Shown here piece after piece: positions 43,655 through 53,255 of a stretch of 64,000 nucleotides of DNA. This stretch comes from Enterococcus ureilyticus (GTDB lineage Bacteria > Bacillota > Bacilli > Lactobacillales > Enterococcaceae). The stretch covers positions 1-64,000 of the forward strand of contig NZ_MIKC01000041.1 in assembly GCF_001730315.1 (NCBI RefSeq). The letters are read 5' to 3'. The notes under the pieces are model-generated. The model was given only the letters and a program-made list of their open reading frames with translations, was not told the origin of the DNA and did not search any database. Made by a program: the position numbers and the translations under genes. Within the stretch, counting starts at the first letter, position 1, and each line of letters begins with the position of its first letter.

Positions 43655-44050
43655 TTATTGATATTTTTGCAAAGCTTGTCGCGCTAAGCTATCAGCACCT
43701 TTATTTTGACTTTCAGGAATCCATTTTATTAAAAGTAAAGGAAAGTTCTTCTCCAATTGTTGGAACGTCTCTAAATAAGGTTGAAATAAAAGATTCTTAG
43801 TATATCGTTTTTCAATCGTTTGAACAACGATTTTACTATCAGAATGAATTAAGATTGTTTGATCATTTAACTCTTTATCAATCAGTAGTTGAAGAGCATT
43901 CATAAAAACTTTAAATTCTGCTTCATGATTTGAGTGCTCACCAAGTGGAACGTGAAATTGTTCGTGAATCCCGTCACCAACAACGACAATTCCACCGCCG
44001 CTTGGACCTGGATTTCCTTTTGTTGCAGCATCGACATATATTCGTAACAT
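43655..44050 (-). CDS. ebsB: RNase HI-like protein (EbsB-type)
   Basis: 131 aa. RNase H fold: IYVDAATKGNPGPSGGGIVV (first Asp), HSNHEAEFKVFMNAL (Glu), ILIHSDSKIVVQTI (Asp) and a C-terminal KGADSLARQALQ (Asp). All four acidic residues of the active site are present. The symbol comes from its place between ebsC and ebsA and length near that of EbsB; it is less certain than the fold. Encoded on the opposite strand from its neighbours. Confidence 0.72.
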   Translation of the reverse strand: MLRIYVDAATKGNPGPSGGGIVVVGDGIHEQFHVPLGEHSNHEAEFKVFMNALQLLIDKELNDQTILIHSDSKIVVQTIEKRYTKNLLFQPYLETFQQLEKNFPLLLIKWIPESQNKGADSLARQALQKYQ

Positions 44051-44132
44051 AAATATCTCCTTATTTCTTTTCGTTAAAAGTTGAAGTATGTTACTATTAT
44101 AACATACTGAATTTTTATTAAGGGGTCGCTAC

Positions 44133-44576
44133 ATGAAGAAAAAAGTCTATCATTGGCAACCAGAATTATCAACAGCGATAATTTATTGGTCTTGTACATT
44201 TGGCATTTTATTTTTAAGTTTGATTTTAACATTGGAACATACTCGTCCTTACTTAACAAGTAATATTGTCTTGGGTATTTTTATTTTCTTTGTCTTTTTA
44301 GGATGCAATCGTTATTTTATAATAGACGGAAAATACTTGGTCGTTCATGCTTTATTACCAGTGAGACGAAAAAAAATTACATTGAGTGCAATTGAAGCTA
44401 TTCGAGTGGGACCTAAATGCATTGAACTAAAATCGTGTGATTTCAAAGAAGGAACACAGATGTTTATTATGACTAAAAAGAATAAAAACGCATTTATAGA
44501 AACAATCAAGCAGCATAAATCATTTAAGGCAACAATTATAGATGATCCTGAGCTGACTATTAGTAAACATTATTAA
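44133..44576 (+). CDS. ebsA: EbsA-family membrane protein
   Basis: 147 aa, two membrane helices near the N-terminus (about 17-33 and 45-63), then a PH-like cytoplasmic domain (YFIIDGKYLVVHALLPVRRKKITLSAIEAIRVG). EbsA family proteins lie next to ebsB/ebsC in enterococci and have been linked to cell-surface properties in pheromone response; the molecular role is not known. The ATG follows AAGGGG. Strong terminator directly after. Confidence 0.75.
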   Translation: MKKKVYHWQPELSTAIIYWSCTFGILFLSLILTLEHTRPYLTSNIVLGIFIFFVFLGCNRYFIIDGKYLVVHALLPVRRKKITLSAIEAIRVGPKCIELKSCDFKEGTQMFIMTKKNKNAFIETIKQHKSFKATIIDDPELTISKHY

Positions 44577-44615
44577 AAAAACAGCATCCTGTATTTATAC
44601 AGGATGCTGTTTTTC
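44576..44615. terminator. Bidirectional terminator
   Basis: Perfect stem AACAGCATCCTGTAT / ATACAGGATGCTGTT with A and T flanks, between the convergent ebsA and cold-shock genes. Confidence 0.9.
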
Positions 44616-44815
44616 TATATTTTCTTCACATGAGCTGCTTGTAACCCACGTGTGCCTTCCATTACTTCAAATTCGACTGCCTGATTTTCTTCTAACGACT
44701 TAAAGCCATCTTCTTCAATTGCTGTGAAATGAACAAAGATTTCCTCGTCTTCATTGTAACCAATAAAGCCGTAACCTTTTCTATTATCGAACCACTTGAC
44801 GAACCCTTTTTCCAT
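44615..44815 (-). CDS. csp: Cold-shock-type RNA-binding protein
   Basis: 66 aa, one cold-shock domain with RNP1 KGYGFIG and RNP2-like IFVHFTAI; start GKVKWFDN-like [11 protein letters not shown]. An RNA chaperone. AAAGGAG precedes the ATG. Promoter TTGACG-17-TATAAT gives a 5' UTR of only about 30 nt, so the long cold-responsive leader of some csp genes is absent. Confidence 0.92.
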   Translation of the reverse strand: MEKGFVKWFDNRKGYGFIGYNEDEEIFVHFTAIEEDGFKSLEENQAVEFEVMEGTRGLQAAHVKKI

Positions 44816-45123
44816 TCAAATCACGCTCCTTTATTTTCTAAAGTCTAGCATCATTATAAAGTGAAAAAACGAAGCCGTCAATCTTTTGTAAAAAAGTAAT
44901 GTTTGTGATAAAACGCTCCGTATGGAAACGTTTAAATTGGTGGCAGCTTAATAAATTTTATTAAATAAGAACAAAAAGTTCGGGAATAGAGAATTTTGAT
45001 GCTGGTTGATACAGAAATTTATCAAGAAATCGATTTATTACTTATAAAATAAAAGCAACTTCTTTCTTCCAGTCTACGGTTTTTTGTTATATACTTTAAA
45101 CTAAAGCTCGAGGAGGGATATAC
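44816..45123. promoter_or_regulatory. Divergent intergenic region of the csp gene
   Basis: Contains the csp promoter on the minus strand: TTGACG (44876-44881), 17-bp spacer, TATAAT (44853-44858). On the plus strand a TATACT at about 45091 lies before the membrane-protein gene, with no clear -35. The rest is AT-rich with no gene seen. Confidence 0.7.
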
Positions 45124-45507
45124 ATGATGATTCGTTGTACTAGAAATACCGGATTTTATGGAATGGGTAGTCCAATCGAGATTAAAAAAGAGCAGAAAAA
45201 ATGGTTTTACTTAAGTCAAAATCAAACGAAACAAGTTGAGTTAGATGAAATGAAATGTACCATTCAAGCTCAATTCTCTTTTTTAAAGAGCGCTCCTTTT
45301 ACAGTTGAAGACAGTGGGCAATTGATTGAGTTAGAAATAACGATGAATCCAACCTTGATAGTTGTTTATGTTATACTCTTTGTGGGGATGTTTATGATTC
45401 CTGTGCTACATTTATCGTTGTGGGGTATCTTGTTGCTCATGATCCTTTATTTTATCTTTGTATTTTTTATGCTAAATAAAGCGTATATAATTAAGGAGAA
45501 AACTTAA
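45124..45507 (+). CDS. Hypothetical membrane protein (127 aa)
   Basis: GAGGAGGG precedes the ATG. The first 75 residues are polar and beta-like (GSPIEIKKEQKKWFYLSQNQ), followed by two membrane helices (about 78-120). The stop overlaps the next ATG (TAATG), so it is translated with the CBS-domain gene. No family was recognised. Confidence 0.6.
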   Translation: MMIRCTRNTGFYGMGSPIEIKKEQKKWFYLSQNQTKQVELDEMKCTIQAQFSFLKSAPFTVEDSGQLIELEITMNPTLIVVYVILFVGMFMIPVLHLSLWGILLLMILYFIFVFFMLNKAYIIKEKT

Positions 45508-46208
45508 TGGGTGAAAGAGCAGAGGCGTTTTTAAGTAGTTTCAATCGTATTGAAAAATGGCTTCGTGAGCAGTTGAATAACTCAACAAATATAGGGTTCA
45601 GTGAAATGGTTCGGCGTTTAGCTAGAAAAAGAGAAAGTCAAATTTCGTTGTTCCAAGATGATTTACTCCAAATGGCTCAATTAAGAAATGCAATTGTACA
45701 TGAACAAATCTCAGCGGATTTTGTTATCGCTGAACCAAATGAATGGGCAGTCAAACGTTTGCAGGAAATTGAAAAAGCGTTGATTAGTCCTGAAAAAGTT
45801 CTGCCGCGTTTTTTAAAAAAAGTAACAGGTTTTGATGTCAATATCTCAATTCAAGAGATTTTATCGATTGTGGCCCGCAAACAATATTCGCAATTTCCAA
45901 TTTATGATAATGGTCAATTTAATGGTTTGATCACCGTTCGTGGTTTAGGGATTTGGCTAGCTGTTGAAAGTTCTAAAGGAGCTATTCAATTAGACGGAAG
46001 AAAAGCATCAGAGCTTTTAGTTAGTAATTATAAAGAAAGCAATTATCGATTTGTAGATAAAGAAACAACTGTCTTTCAAGTAGAAGAACTGTTTGCGCAT
46101 CACATTCGATTAGAAGCAATATTGATTACAAAAGATGGGAATCCAAATGGCAGTTTACTTGGAATTATTCGCCCAAGAGATTTATACAATAATTTAGAGA
46201 AGGAATGA
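45507..46208 (+). CDS. CBS-domain protein with an N-terminal HEPN-like region
   Basis: 233 aa. The C-terminal 140 residues form two CBS motifs (QEILSIVARKQYSQFPIYDNGQ, GLITVRGLGIWL; then TTVFQVEELFAHHIRLEAIL, GIIRPRDLYN), which usually bind adenine nucleotides. The N-terminal about 90 residues are helical and contain LRNAIVHE, which fits the R-x4-H motif of HEPN domains (nucleotidyltransferase partners and RNases). Overlaps lspA by 4 nt. The function is unknown; an adenylate-gated RNase is one idea. Confidence 0.7.
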   Translation: MGERAEAFLSSFNRIEKWLREQLNNSTNIGFSEMVRRLARKRESQISLFQDDLLQMAQLRNAIVHEQISADFVIAEPNEWAVKRLQEIEKALISPEKVLPRFLKKVTGFDVNISIQEILSIVARKQYSQFPIYDNGQFNGLITVRGLGIWLAVESSKGAIQLDGRKASELLVSNYKESNYRFVDKETTVFQVEELFAHHIRLEAILITKDGNPNGSLLGIIRPRDLYNNLEKE

Positions 46209-46690
46209 AGCATTTGTTAGCAATTTATTTGATTATCAGTGCCGCATTGATTGGGCTCGATCAATGGGTAAAATATTTAACGGTAGCCAATATCCAACTA
46301 GGAGACACAAAAGAATTTATTCCTGGGTTTTTATCCTTTACGTATATTCGTAATACAGGTGCAGCTTGGAGTCTTTTAGAAGGGAAAATGTGGTTCTTTT
46401 ACATTGTGACGGTAATCGTAGTCGCCGTCGTTTTGTACATTCTCGTTAAAAATATTAATGGAAGCAAGTGGTTTACGGTCGGTTTGACTTTAGTTTTAGC
46501 AGGAGCGATCGGAAATTTTATCGATCGTGTACGTCTAGGTTTTGTGGTTGACATGTTCCAAACGGAATTTATCAGCTTTCCTATATTCAATGTTGCTGAC
46601 TCAGCGCTAGTTATTGGCGTAATATGTATTTTTATTTATCTTATTTTAGACGAAAAAGCAGCGAAGGATGGAAAAAATGAAGCAAATTAA
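46205..46690 (+). CDS. lspA: Signal peptidase II (prolipoprotein signal peptidase)
   Basis: 161 aa, four membrane helices, with the two catalytic Asp motifs: IGNFIDRVRLGFVVDM and NVADSALVIG, and the conserved DQWVKYL and NTGAAWS blocks. It cleaves diacylglyceryl-modified prolipoproteins. Overlaps the CBS gene and rluD, as lspA-rluD pairs often do in Firmicutes. Confidence 0.95.
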   Translation: MKHLLAIYLIISAALIGLDQWVKYLTVANIQLGDTKEFIPGFLSFTYIRNTGAAWSLLEGKMWFFYIVTVIVVAVVLYILVKNINGSKWFTVGLTLVLAGAIGNFIDRVRLGFVVDMFQTEFISFPIFNVADSALVIGVICIFIYLILDEKAAKDGKNEAN

Positions 46691-47582
46691 TGTAAAAATC
46701 AAACAAGAAAAAGGACGGATCGACAAAGTTTTAAGTGATCTATTAAAAGAGCATTCCCGTTCGCAAATTCAACAATGGTTAAAAGATGAACACATAACGG
46801 TCAATGGTGAAGTGACTCGTTCTAATTATAAAGTCAAGGAGCAAGATGAGATTAGTATCGATGTACCAGAACCTGAAGAATTGAATGTTCTAGCTGAAGA
46901 TATCCCAATTGAAATCGTTTATGAAGATGATGATGTATTAGTCGTCAATAAACCACAAGGGATGGTCGTACATCCATCAGCTGGACATCAGCATGGCACA
47001 TTAGTAAATGCATTGCTATACCATATCAAGGACTTATCCTCGATCAATGGTATCATTCGTCCAGGAATCGTTCATCGCATTGACAAGGACACTTCGGGTT
47101 TATTAATGGTTGCCAAAAATGATCAAGCACATGTTGCATTAGCAGAACAATTAAAAGATAAAACATCCCTTAGAAAATATATCGCTTTAGTTCATGGAGA
47201 AATTGCACATGATAAAGGTGAAATCAATGCACCGATCGGCCGCTCTAAAAATGATCGAAAGATGCAAGCGGTAATAGAAGGTGGAAAGCCAGCTGTCACG
47301 CATTTTGAAGTGTTAGAGCGCTTTGAGGGCTATACATTAGTTCAATTACAATTAGAAACAGGTCGAACGCATCAAATTCGCGTTCATATGAAGTATATTG
47401 GCTATCCAGTTGCCGGGGACCCATTATACGGGCCAAGAAAAACCTTAAAAGGCAACGGACAATTTTTACATGCTGAAATGCTAGGATTCAAACACCCGAC
47501 AACTGGCCAAATGATGGTTTTTGAAGCACCGCTACCCGACCTTTTTGAAAAAACTTTAGATCAATTAAGAAATAATGATTGA
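46677..47582 (+). CDS. rluD: Ribosomal large-subunit pseudouridine synthase, RluD family
   Basis: 301 aa from the ATG at 46677, favoured by GAAGGA 8 nt upstream over 46668. N-terminal S4 RNA-binding domain (RIDKVLSDLLKEHSRSQIQQWL), then the synthase core with the catalytic Asp in GIVHRIDKDTSGLLMVAK and the C-terminal HQIRVHMKYIGYPVAGDPLYG. Overlaps lspA by 14 nt. The pyr promoter begins over its stop codon. Confidence 0.9.
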   Translation: MKQINVKIKQEKGRIDKVLSDLLKEHSRSQIQQWLKDEHITVNGEVTRSNYKVKEQDEISIDVPEPEELNVLAEDIPIEIVYEDDDVLVVNKPQGMVVHPSAGHQHGTLVNALLYHIKDLSSINGIIRPGIVHRIDKDTSGLLMVAKNDQAHVALAEQLKDKTSLRKYIALVHGEIAHDKGEINAPIGRSKNDRKMQAVIEGGKPAVTHFEVLERFEGYTLVQLQLETGRTHQIRVHMKYIGYPVAGDPLYGPRKTLKGNGQFLHAEMLGFKHPTTGQMMVFEAPLPDLFEKTLDQLRNND

Positions 47583-47607
47583 TTTATTTAAAAAGAAAAG
47601 GTAAACT
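47579..47607 (+). promoter_or_regulatory. Promoter of the pyr operon
   Basis: TTGATT (47579-47584) and TAAACT (47602-47607) with a 17-bp spacer, overlapping the rluD stop. Transcription would start about 30 nt before the PyrR-binding hairpin. Confidence 0.7.
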
Positions 47608-47639
47608 GATTTGAGAAAGAAAATTAAATAAGTAATCCT

Positions 47640-47782
47640 TTAAGAGTAGTCCCGTGAGGCTAAGAAGGAAACATGCAGAACAATATCTAGGTGCGCTTAG
47701 AAAAAATCTGTGTGAAATGAATAGTATCTTTGTATAGATAAATTCAATCCTCCTATCCGAACACGGGTGGGAGGATTTTTGT
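47640..47782 (+). promoter_or_regulatory. PyrR-dependent attenuator
   Basis: AGTCCCGTGAGGCT (47648-47661) matches the PyrR-binding consensus ARUCCNGNGAGGYU. The terminator AATCCTCC / GGGAGGATTTTT (47747-47782) follows, with antiterminator sequence between. UMP-bound PyrR favours termination. Published work on E. faecalis describes a single attenuation site in the 5' leader, which fits the absence of further such sites here. Confidence 0.88.
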
Positions 47783-48555
<773 letters not shown>

Positions 48556-48589
48556 ACAAATAGATTAGTAAAAGATAGGGTAGGTTGAG

Positions 48590-49876
48590 ATGACAGAAAA
48601 AGAATTTCGTAATGAAGAAGCAGTTTTAGATATACATGATAGACCGAAGACAATACATTGGATAGGTTTGAGTTTACAGCATTTATTCACCATGTTTGGT
48701 GCAACAGTTTTGGTTCCGATTTTAGTAGGAATCGATCCAGGGATTGCCTTAGTAAGTTCTGGATTAGGAACAATCGTCTATCTGTTTGTGACGAAAGGGA
48801 AAATTCCTGCATACTTAGGAAGTAGCTTTGCTTTTATAGCTGCCATGCAGATGCTGATGAAAACTGACGGTTATCCAGCAATCGCCCAAGGAGCGATCAC
48901 AACGGGTCTCGTTTACCTAATTGTATCAATCATCATTAGTAAAATTGGTTCAAGCTGGCTAGATAAAATTTTACCGCCAATCGTCGTTGGCCCCGTGGTC
49001 ATGGTGATTGGGTTGGGACTCGCATCAAACGCGGCAAATAATGCCATGTTCAATAATGGTGAGTACGATTTTAGCTATATTGCAGTAGCACTTATTACAC
49101 TAGGCTTAACCATTTTTTATAACATGTTTTTCAAAGGATTCCTCGGTTTGATTCCCATTTTACTAGGGATTGTGAGCGGATATCTAGTGGCTTTGTTATT
49201 CGGGATCGTTGATGTCGAACCGATCAAGGCAGCTGCATGGTTTGCCATGCCGAATTTTGAAATTCCATTTGTGCAGTATCAGCCAAAATTACATTTAAAT
49301 GCTATCACAACGATGGCACCAATTGCCTTCGTTACAATGACAGAACATATCGGGCACTTAATGGTCTTAAATAAGCTGACCAAACGCAACTATTTTCAAG
49401 ATCCCGGTTTATCCAAAACACTAATGGGCGACGGAGCGGCTCAAATTGTCGCAGGGCTAGTCGGTGGCCCTCCCGTAACTAGTTATGGTGAAAATATCGG
49501 AGTTTTAGCCATTACTCGGGTTCACAGCGTCTTTGTGATTGGCGGAGCGGCAGTTTTCGCTGTTGGACTTGGTTTTGTTGGGAAATTAAGCGCCATTATC
49601 CTAAGCATCCCTGGTCCAGTGATTTCCGGTATCAGCTTCGTTTTATTCGGAGTGATTGCTGCTAGTGGATTAAAAATCTTGATTGACAATCAAATCAATT
49701 TTGATAAGAAAAAGAATTTATTGATCGCTTCTGTAATCTTAGTGATAGGAATCGGGGGATTAGTTTTTAAGCTAGATACGTTTGAATTATCATCAATGGC
49801 ATTGGCTACAGTTTTAGGAATTATTCTAAATTTAATATTACCAGAAACAGCACGCAGTGAAGAAAAGTCCATCTAG
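48590..49876 (+). CDS. pyrP: Uracil permease (NCS2 family)
   Basis: 428 aa, twelve or more membrane segments. NCS2 features: QHLFTMFGATVLVPILVG at the N-terminus, VTMTEHIGHLMVLN (substrate Glu) and GGPPVTSYGENIGVLAITRV. It imports uracil by proton symport. Follows pyrR by 34 nt; no second attenuator lies between. Confidence 0.94.
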   Translation: MTEKEFRNEEAVLDIHDRPKTIHWIGLSLQHLFTMFGATVLVPILVGIDPGIALVSSGLGTIVYLFVTKGKIPAYLGSSFAFIAAMQMLMKTDGYPAIAQGAITTGLVYLIVSIIISKIGSSWLDKILPPIVVGPVVMVIGLGLASNAANNAMFNNGEYDFSYIAVALITLGLTIFYNMFFKGFLGLIPILLGIVSGYLVALLFGIVDVEPIKAAAWFAMPNFEIPFVQYQPKLHLNAITTMAPIAFVTMTEHIGHLMVLNKLTKRNYFQDPGLSKTLMGDGAAQIVAGLVGGPPVTSYGENIGVLAITRVHSVFVIGGAAVFAVGLGFVGKLSAIILSIPGPVISGISFVLFGVIAASGLKILIDNQINFDKKKNLLIASVILVIGIGGLVFKLDTFELSSMALATVLGIILNLILPETARSEEKSI

Positions 49877-49904
49877 CAACAGGAATGAATAAGTTGTCTA
49901 GTTT

Positions 49905-49935
49905 CAAGGCTGAATGAGTTCTTTCAGCTTTTAAA
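49905..49935 (+). terminator. Weak hairpin between pyrP and pyrB
   Basis: AAGGCTGAA / TTCAGCTTTT with a short loop, then AAAA. It resembles a weak terminator or processing hairpin. No PyrR-binding consensus is seen near it. Confidence 0.4.
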
Positions 49936-49953
49936 ATAGGGAGGAATGAACGT

Positions 49954-50880
49954 ATGATCATCACATCTGAACGTATTAGCTTGAAACACCTTTTAACTGT
50001 AGAAGCATTAAGTGATCAAGAAGTTATGGGGTTGATCCGACGCGCACAGGAATTTAAACAAGGAGCGACGTGGCAGCCGGAAAAGAAACAGTACTTTGCG
50101 ACAAACTTATTCTTTGAAAATAGTACACGAACACATAAAAGTTTTGATGTAGCTGAAAAGAAACTTGGGATTGAAGTCATAGAATTTGAAGAGAGTATGA
50201 GTTCAGTCAAAAAAGGTGAGACGCTTTATGATACGGTGCTGACAATGTCGGCAATCGGAGTTGATGTGGCGGTTATTCGTCATAGTGAAGAAAATTATTA
50301 CGATGAACTGATCCAAAGTAAAACGATTCAATGCGCTATTATCAATGGTGGTGATGGCAGTGGGCAACATCCTACACAATGTTTATTGGATTTGATGACT
50401 ATCTACGAAGAATTTGGACACTTTGAAGGACTCAATATAGCTATCGTTGGCGATATCACCCATTCACGTGTAGCTAAATCGAACATGCAGATGCTAAAGC
50501 GACTTGGCGCAAAAATCTTTTTCTCAGGCCCAGAAGAATGGTATGACAAACAATTTGAAGCCTATGGACACTACATGCCACTTGATGAAGTTGTGGAAAC
50601 TGTTGATGTGATGATGATGCTTCGAGTACAACATGAGCGGCATGACGGTTCAGAAATATTTTCGAAAGAGGAATATCATAAAAATTTTGGGTTAACCATC
50701 GAACGAGCAAAACATTTGCAAAAACAAGCAATCATCATGCATCCAGCACCAATTAATCGTGATGTTGAGTTAGCAGATTCGCTTGTTGAAGGAATCCAGT
50801 CGCGGATCATTCAACAAATGAGTAATGGCGTATATATGAGAATGGCTATTTTAGAAGCAGTACTACAAGGGAAGGCATAG
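49954..50880 (+). CDS. pyrB: Aspartate carbamoyltransferase catalytic chain
   Basis: 308 aa. Carbamoyl-phosphate site [19 protein letters not shown] (STRT), catalytic His/Gln in [15 protein letters not shown], aspartate site [10 protein letters not shown] and [11 protein letters not shown]. Second step of UMP synthesis. No regulatory chain gene is present, as in other Firmicutes. GGGAGGAATG precedes the start. Confidence 0.97.
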   Translation: MIITSERISLKHLLTVEALSDQEVMGLIRRAQEFKQGATWQPEKKQYFATNLFFENSTRTHKSFDVAEKKLGIEVIEFEESMSSVKKGETLYDTVLTMSAIGVDVAVIRHSEENYYDELIQSKTIQCAIINGGDGSGQHPTQCLLDLMTIYEEFGHFEGLNIAIVGDITHSRVAKSNMQMLKRLGAKIFFSGPEEWYDKQFEAYGHYMPLDEVVETVDVMMMLRVQHERHDGSEIFSKEEYHKNFGLTIERAKHLQKQAIIMHPAPINRDVELADSLVEGIQSRIIQQMSNGVYMRMAILEAVLQGKA

Positions 50881-52173
50881 GTGAACAACATGAAAACACT
50901 TATCAAAAATGGGAAAATTATCAAAAAAGACAATCAACTGATTACAGCAGAAATATGGATCGAAGATGGCAGAATCAGGGCGATTGGAGAGTCCTTTGAC
51001 GAGACTACTTTTACCGAAGTTTATGATGCTAAAGGTCAATTGATCACACCAGGCTTAGTTGATGTTCATGTCCATCTAAGAGAACCGGGCTTTACCTATA
51101 AAGAAACAATCGCTACTGGTAGTAAATCAGCAGCCAGAGGCGGATATACTACTGTTTGCGCTATGCCTAACTTGAACCCGGTTCCAGATACTGCTGAAAA
51201 ACTAAAAGAAGTTTATCAAATCATAGAAAAAAATGCAGTAGTGAAAGTGTTGCAATATGCTCCTATTACCGAAGAGTTACGTAGTGAACGATTAACGGAT
51301 CAAAAAGCATTGAAAGAAGTTGGCGCCTTCGCTTTTACCAATGATGGCGTTGGTGTGCAGACCGCAGGCACGATGCACCTTGCAATGAAAGAAGCAGCAG
51401 CACTTGATATGGCAATCGTAGCACATACAGAAGATGAATCGTTATTATTCGGTGGTGTGATGCATGAAGGTGAGGTTTCTAAAAAATTAGGATTACCAGG
51501 GATTTTAAGTTCGACTGAAGCATCACAAATCGCACGAGACGTTGTGTTAGCTGGTGAAACAGGCGTTCATTATCATGTTTGTCATGTTTCAACCAAAGAA
51601 AGTGTCCGCGTGATCCGTGACGCTAAACGTGCTGGAATTAATGTAACGGCAGAAGTTGCGCCTCATCACTTGATTTTGGTTGACGAAGATATCCCCGAAG
51701 ACAATGGTTTTTGGAAAATGAATCCGCCGCTAAGAGCTACTTCTGATCGCAATGCACTTATTGAAGGCTTACTTGATGGCACGATCGATTGTATCGCAAC
51801 AGACCACGCACCACATGGGTTGGAGGAGAAGAAGCAAACATTCTTAAAAGCTCCGTTTGGGATTGTTGGTAGTGAAACGGCTTTTCAACTGATTTATACG
51901 CACTTTGTCATACCAGGCAAATTTACTCTTGAACAAGTTATCAATTGGATGGCAACAAAACCAGCCGAAATATTTGGCTTAGATGCGGGAACATTAACAA
52001 TCGGCAGTCCGGCAGATATTGCAGTATTTGATTTGCTAGCAGAAGAGGTAATCGATGATAAACAATTCGAATCACTAGGGGTCAATACACCTTTTGTTGG
52101 CTGGAAAGTCAAAGGGAATACATTAATGACTTTTGTTGATGGACAGTCAGCTTGGTCTAAAGGAGATGCATAA
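50881..52173 (+). CDS. pyrC: Dihydroorotase
   Basis: 430 aa from a GTG directly after the pyrB stop (GGGAAGG well spaced); an ATG lies three codons in. Type I zinc dihydroorotase: [10 protein letters not shown] (metal His), [22 protein letters not shown] and [14 protein letters not shown] (metal Asp). Third step of the pathway. Confidence 0.97.
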   Translation: MNNMKTLIKNGKIIKKDNQLITAEIWIEDGRIRAIGESFDETTFTEVYDAKGQLITPGLVDVHVHLREPGFTYKETIATGSKSAARGGYTTVCAMPNLNPVPDTAEKLKEVYQIIEKNAVVKVLQYAPITEELRSERLTDQKALKEVGAFAFTNDGVGVQTAGTMHLAMKEAAALDMAIVAHTEDESLLFGGVMHEGEVSKKLGLPGILSSTEASQIARDVVLAGETGVHYHVCHVSTKESVRVIRDAKRAGINVTAEVAPHHLILVDEDIPEDNGFWKMNPPLRATSDRNALIEGLLDGTIDCIATDHAPHGLEEKKQTFLKAPFGIVGSETAFQLIYTHFVIPGKFTLEQVINWMATKPAEIFGLDAGTLTIGSPADIAVFDLLAEEVIDDKQFESLGVNTPFVGWKVKGNTLMTFVDGQSAWSKGDA

Positions 52174-52175
52174 GT

Positions 52176-53255
52176 TTGAAGCGATTATTGATACTAGAAG
52201 ACGGTACTGTTTTTGAAGGAAAAGCATTTGGTGCAGATGTTAATGTTGTTGGAGAAGTTGTTTTTACAACTAGTATGACAGGCTATCAAGAAACAATCAC
52301 TGACCAAAGTTTCAATGGTCAGATCATTACGTTTACTTACCCAATGGTTGGTAATTATGGTATCAATCGCGACGATTATGAATCGATTTCTCCAACTTGT
52401 AAAGGAGTTGTAGTCAAAGAGCAGGCTCGCTTGGCTTCTAATTGGCGGGCCCAAATGACACTAGACGAATTTTTAAAAAGAAAAGGTATTCCGGGAATTG
52501 CTGGAATTGATACACGGGCTTTAACAAGAAAACTTCGTTCTGTCGGGACGATGAAAGCGGCATTTGTAGATGCTGATGACGATTTGACTCATGAATTTGA
52601 TCAGTTGAAGGCGACGGTTTTACCTAAAAATCAAGTCGCACACGTTTCAACAACCAAACCATATCCTAGTCCTGGAATTGGTCGTAATGTAGTAGTAGTG
52701 GACTTTGGCTTAAAACACAGTATTTTAAGGGAATTATCAAAGCGCCATTGCAATTTAACTGTTTTACCCTATAACACAGATGCAGAAACAATTTTAGAAC
52801 TTTCACCAGATGGTGTCATGCTGACAAATGGGCCTGGGGATCCTAAAGATGTACCAGAAGCAATTGAAATGATTCAAGGAATTCAAGGAAAAGTACCGAT
52901 TTTTGGTATTTGCCTAGGTCATCAGCTATTTGCCTTAGCAAATGGAGCGGATACGTACAAGATGAAGTTTGGTCATCGAGGGTTAAATCATCCTGTTAGA
53001 GAAGTGGCGACAGGTAGAATCGATTTTACTTCACAGAATCATGGCTATGCAGTAGCTGAAGCAACGGTCGATCCTGAGAAATTACTGGTGACACATGTCG
53101 AAGTTAATGATGGTTCGGTTGAAGGCGTCAGACATCGTCAGTATCCAGCATTCACTGTTCAGTATCATCCCGATGCTGCACCGGGGCCACATGATGGTCT
53201 GCATTTGTTTGATGAATTTATGGAATTAATGGATGCATGGAAGGAGCAAGACTAA
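52176..53255 (+). CDS. pyrAA: Carbamoyl-phosphate synthase small (glutaminase) chain, pyrimidine-specific
   Basis: 359 aa. N-terminal small-subunit domain ([34 protein letters not shown]) and a class I glutaminase with Cys in [13 protein letters not shown] and the His/Glu pair in [11 protein letters not shown]. It supplies ammonia to the large chain. Stop overlaps the pyrAB ATG (TAATG). Confidence 0.96.
   Translation: MKRLLILEDGTVFEGKAFGADVNVVGEVVFTTSMTGYQETITDQSFNGQIITFTYPMVGNYGINRDDYESISPTCKGVVVKEQARLASNWRAQMTLDEFLKRKGIPGIAGIDTRALTRKLRSVGTMKAAFVDADDDLTHEFDQLKATVLPKNQVAHVSTTKPYPSPGIGRNVVVVDFGLKHSILRELSKRHCNLTVLPYNTDAETILELSPDGVMLTNGPGDPKDVPEAIEMIQGIQGKVPIFGICLGHQLFALANGADTYKMKFGHRGLNHPVREVATGRIDFTSQNHGYAVAEATVDPEKLLVTHVEVNDGSVEGVRHRQYPAFTVQYHPDAAPGPHDGLHLFDEFMELMDAWKEQD

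Noticed and set aside
49905-49935. Second PyrR attenuator between pyrP and pyrB
   Set aside because: The hairpin is weak and there is no match to the PyrR-binding consensus; a single leader attenuator is the known enterococcal arrangement.
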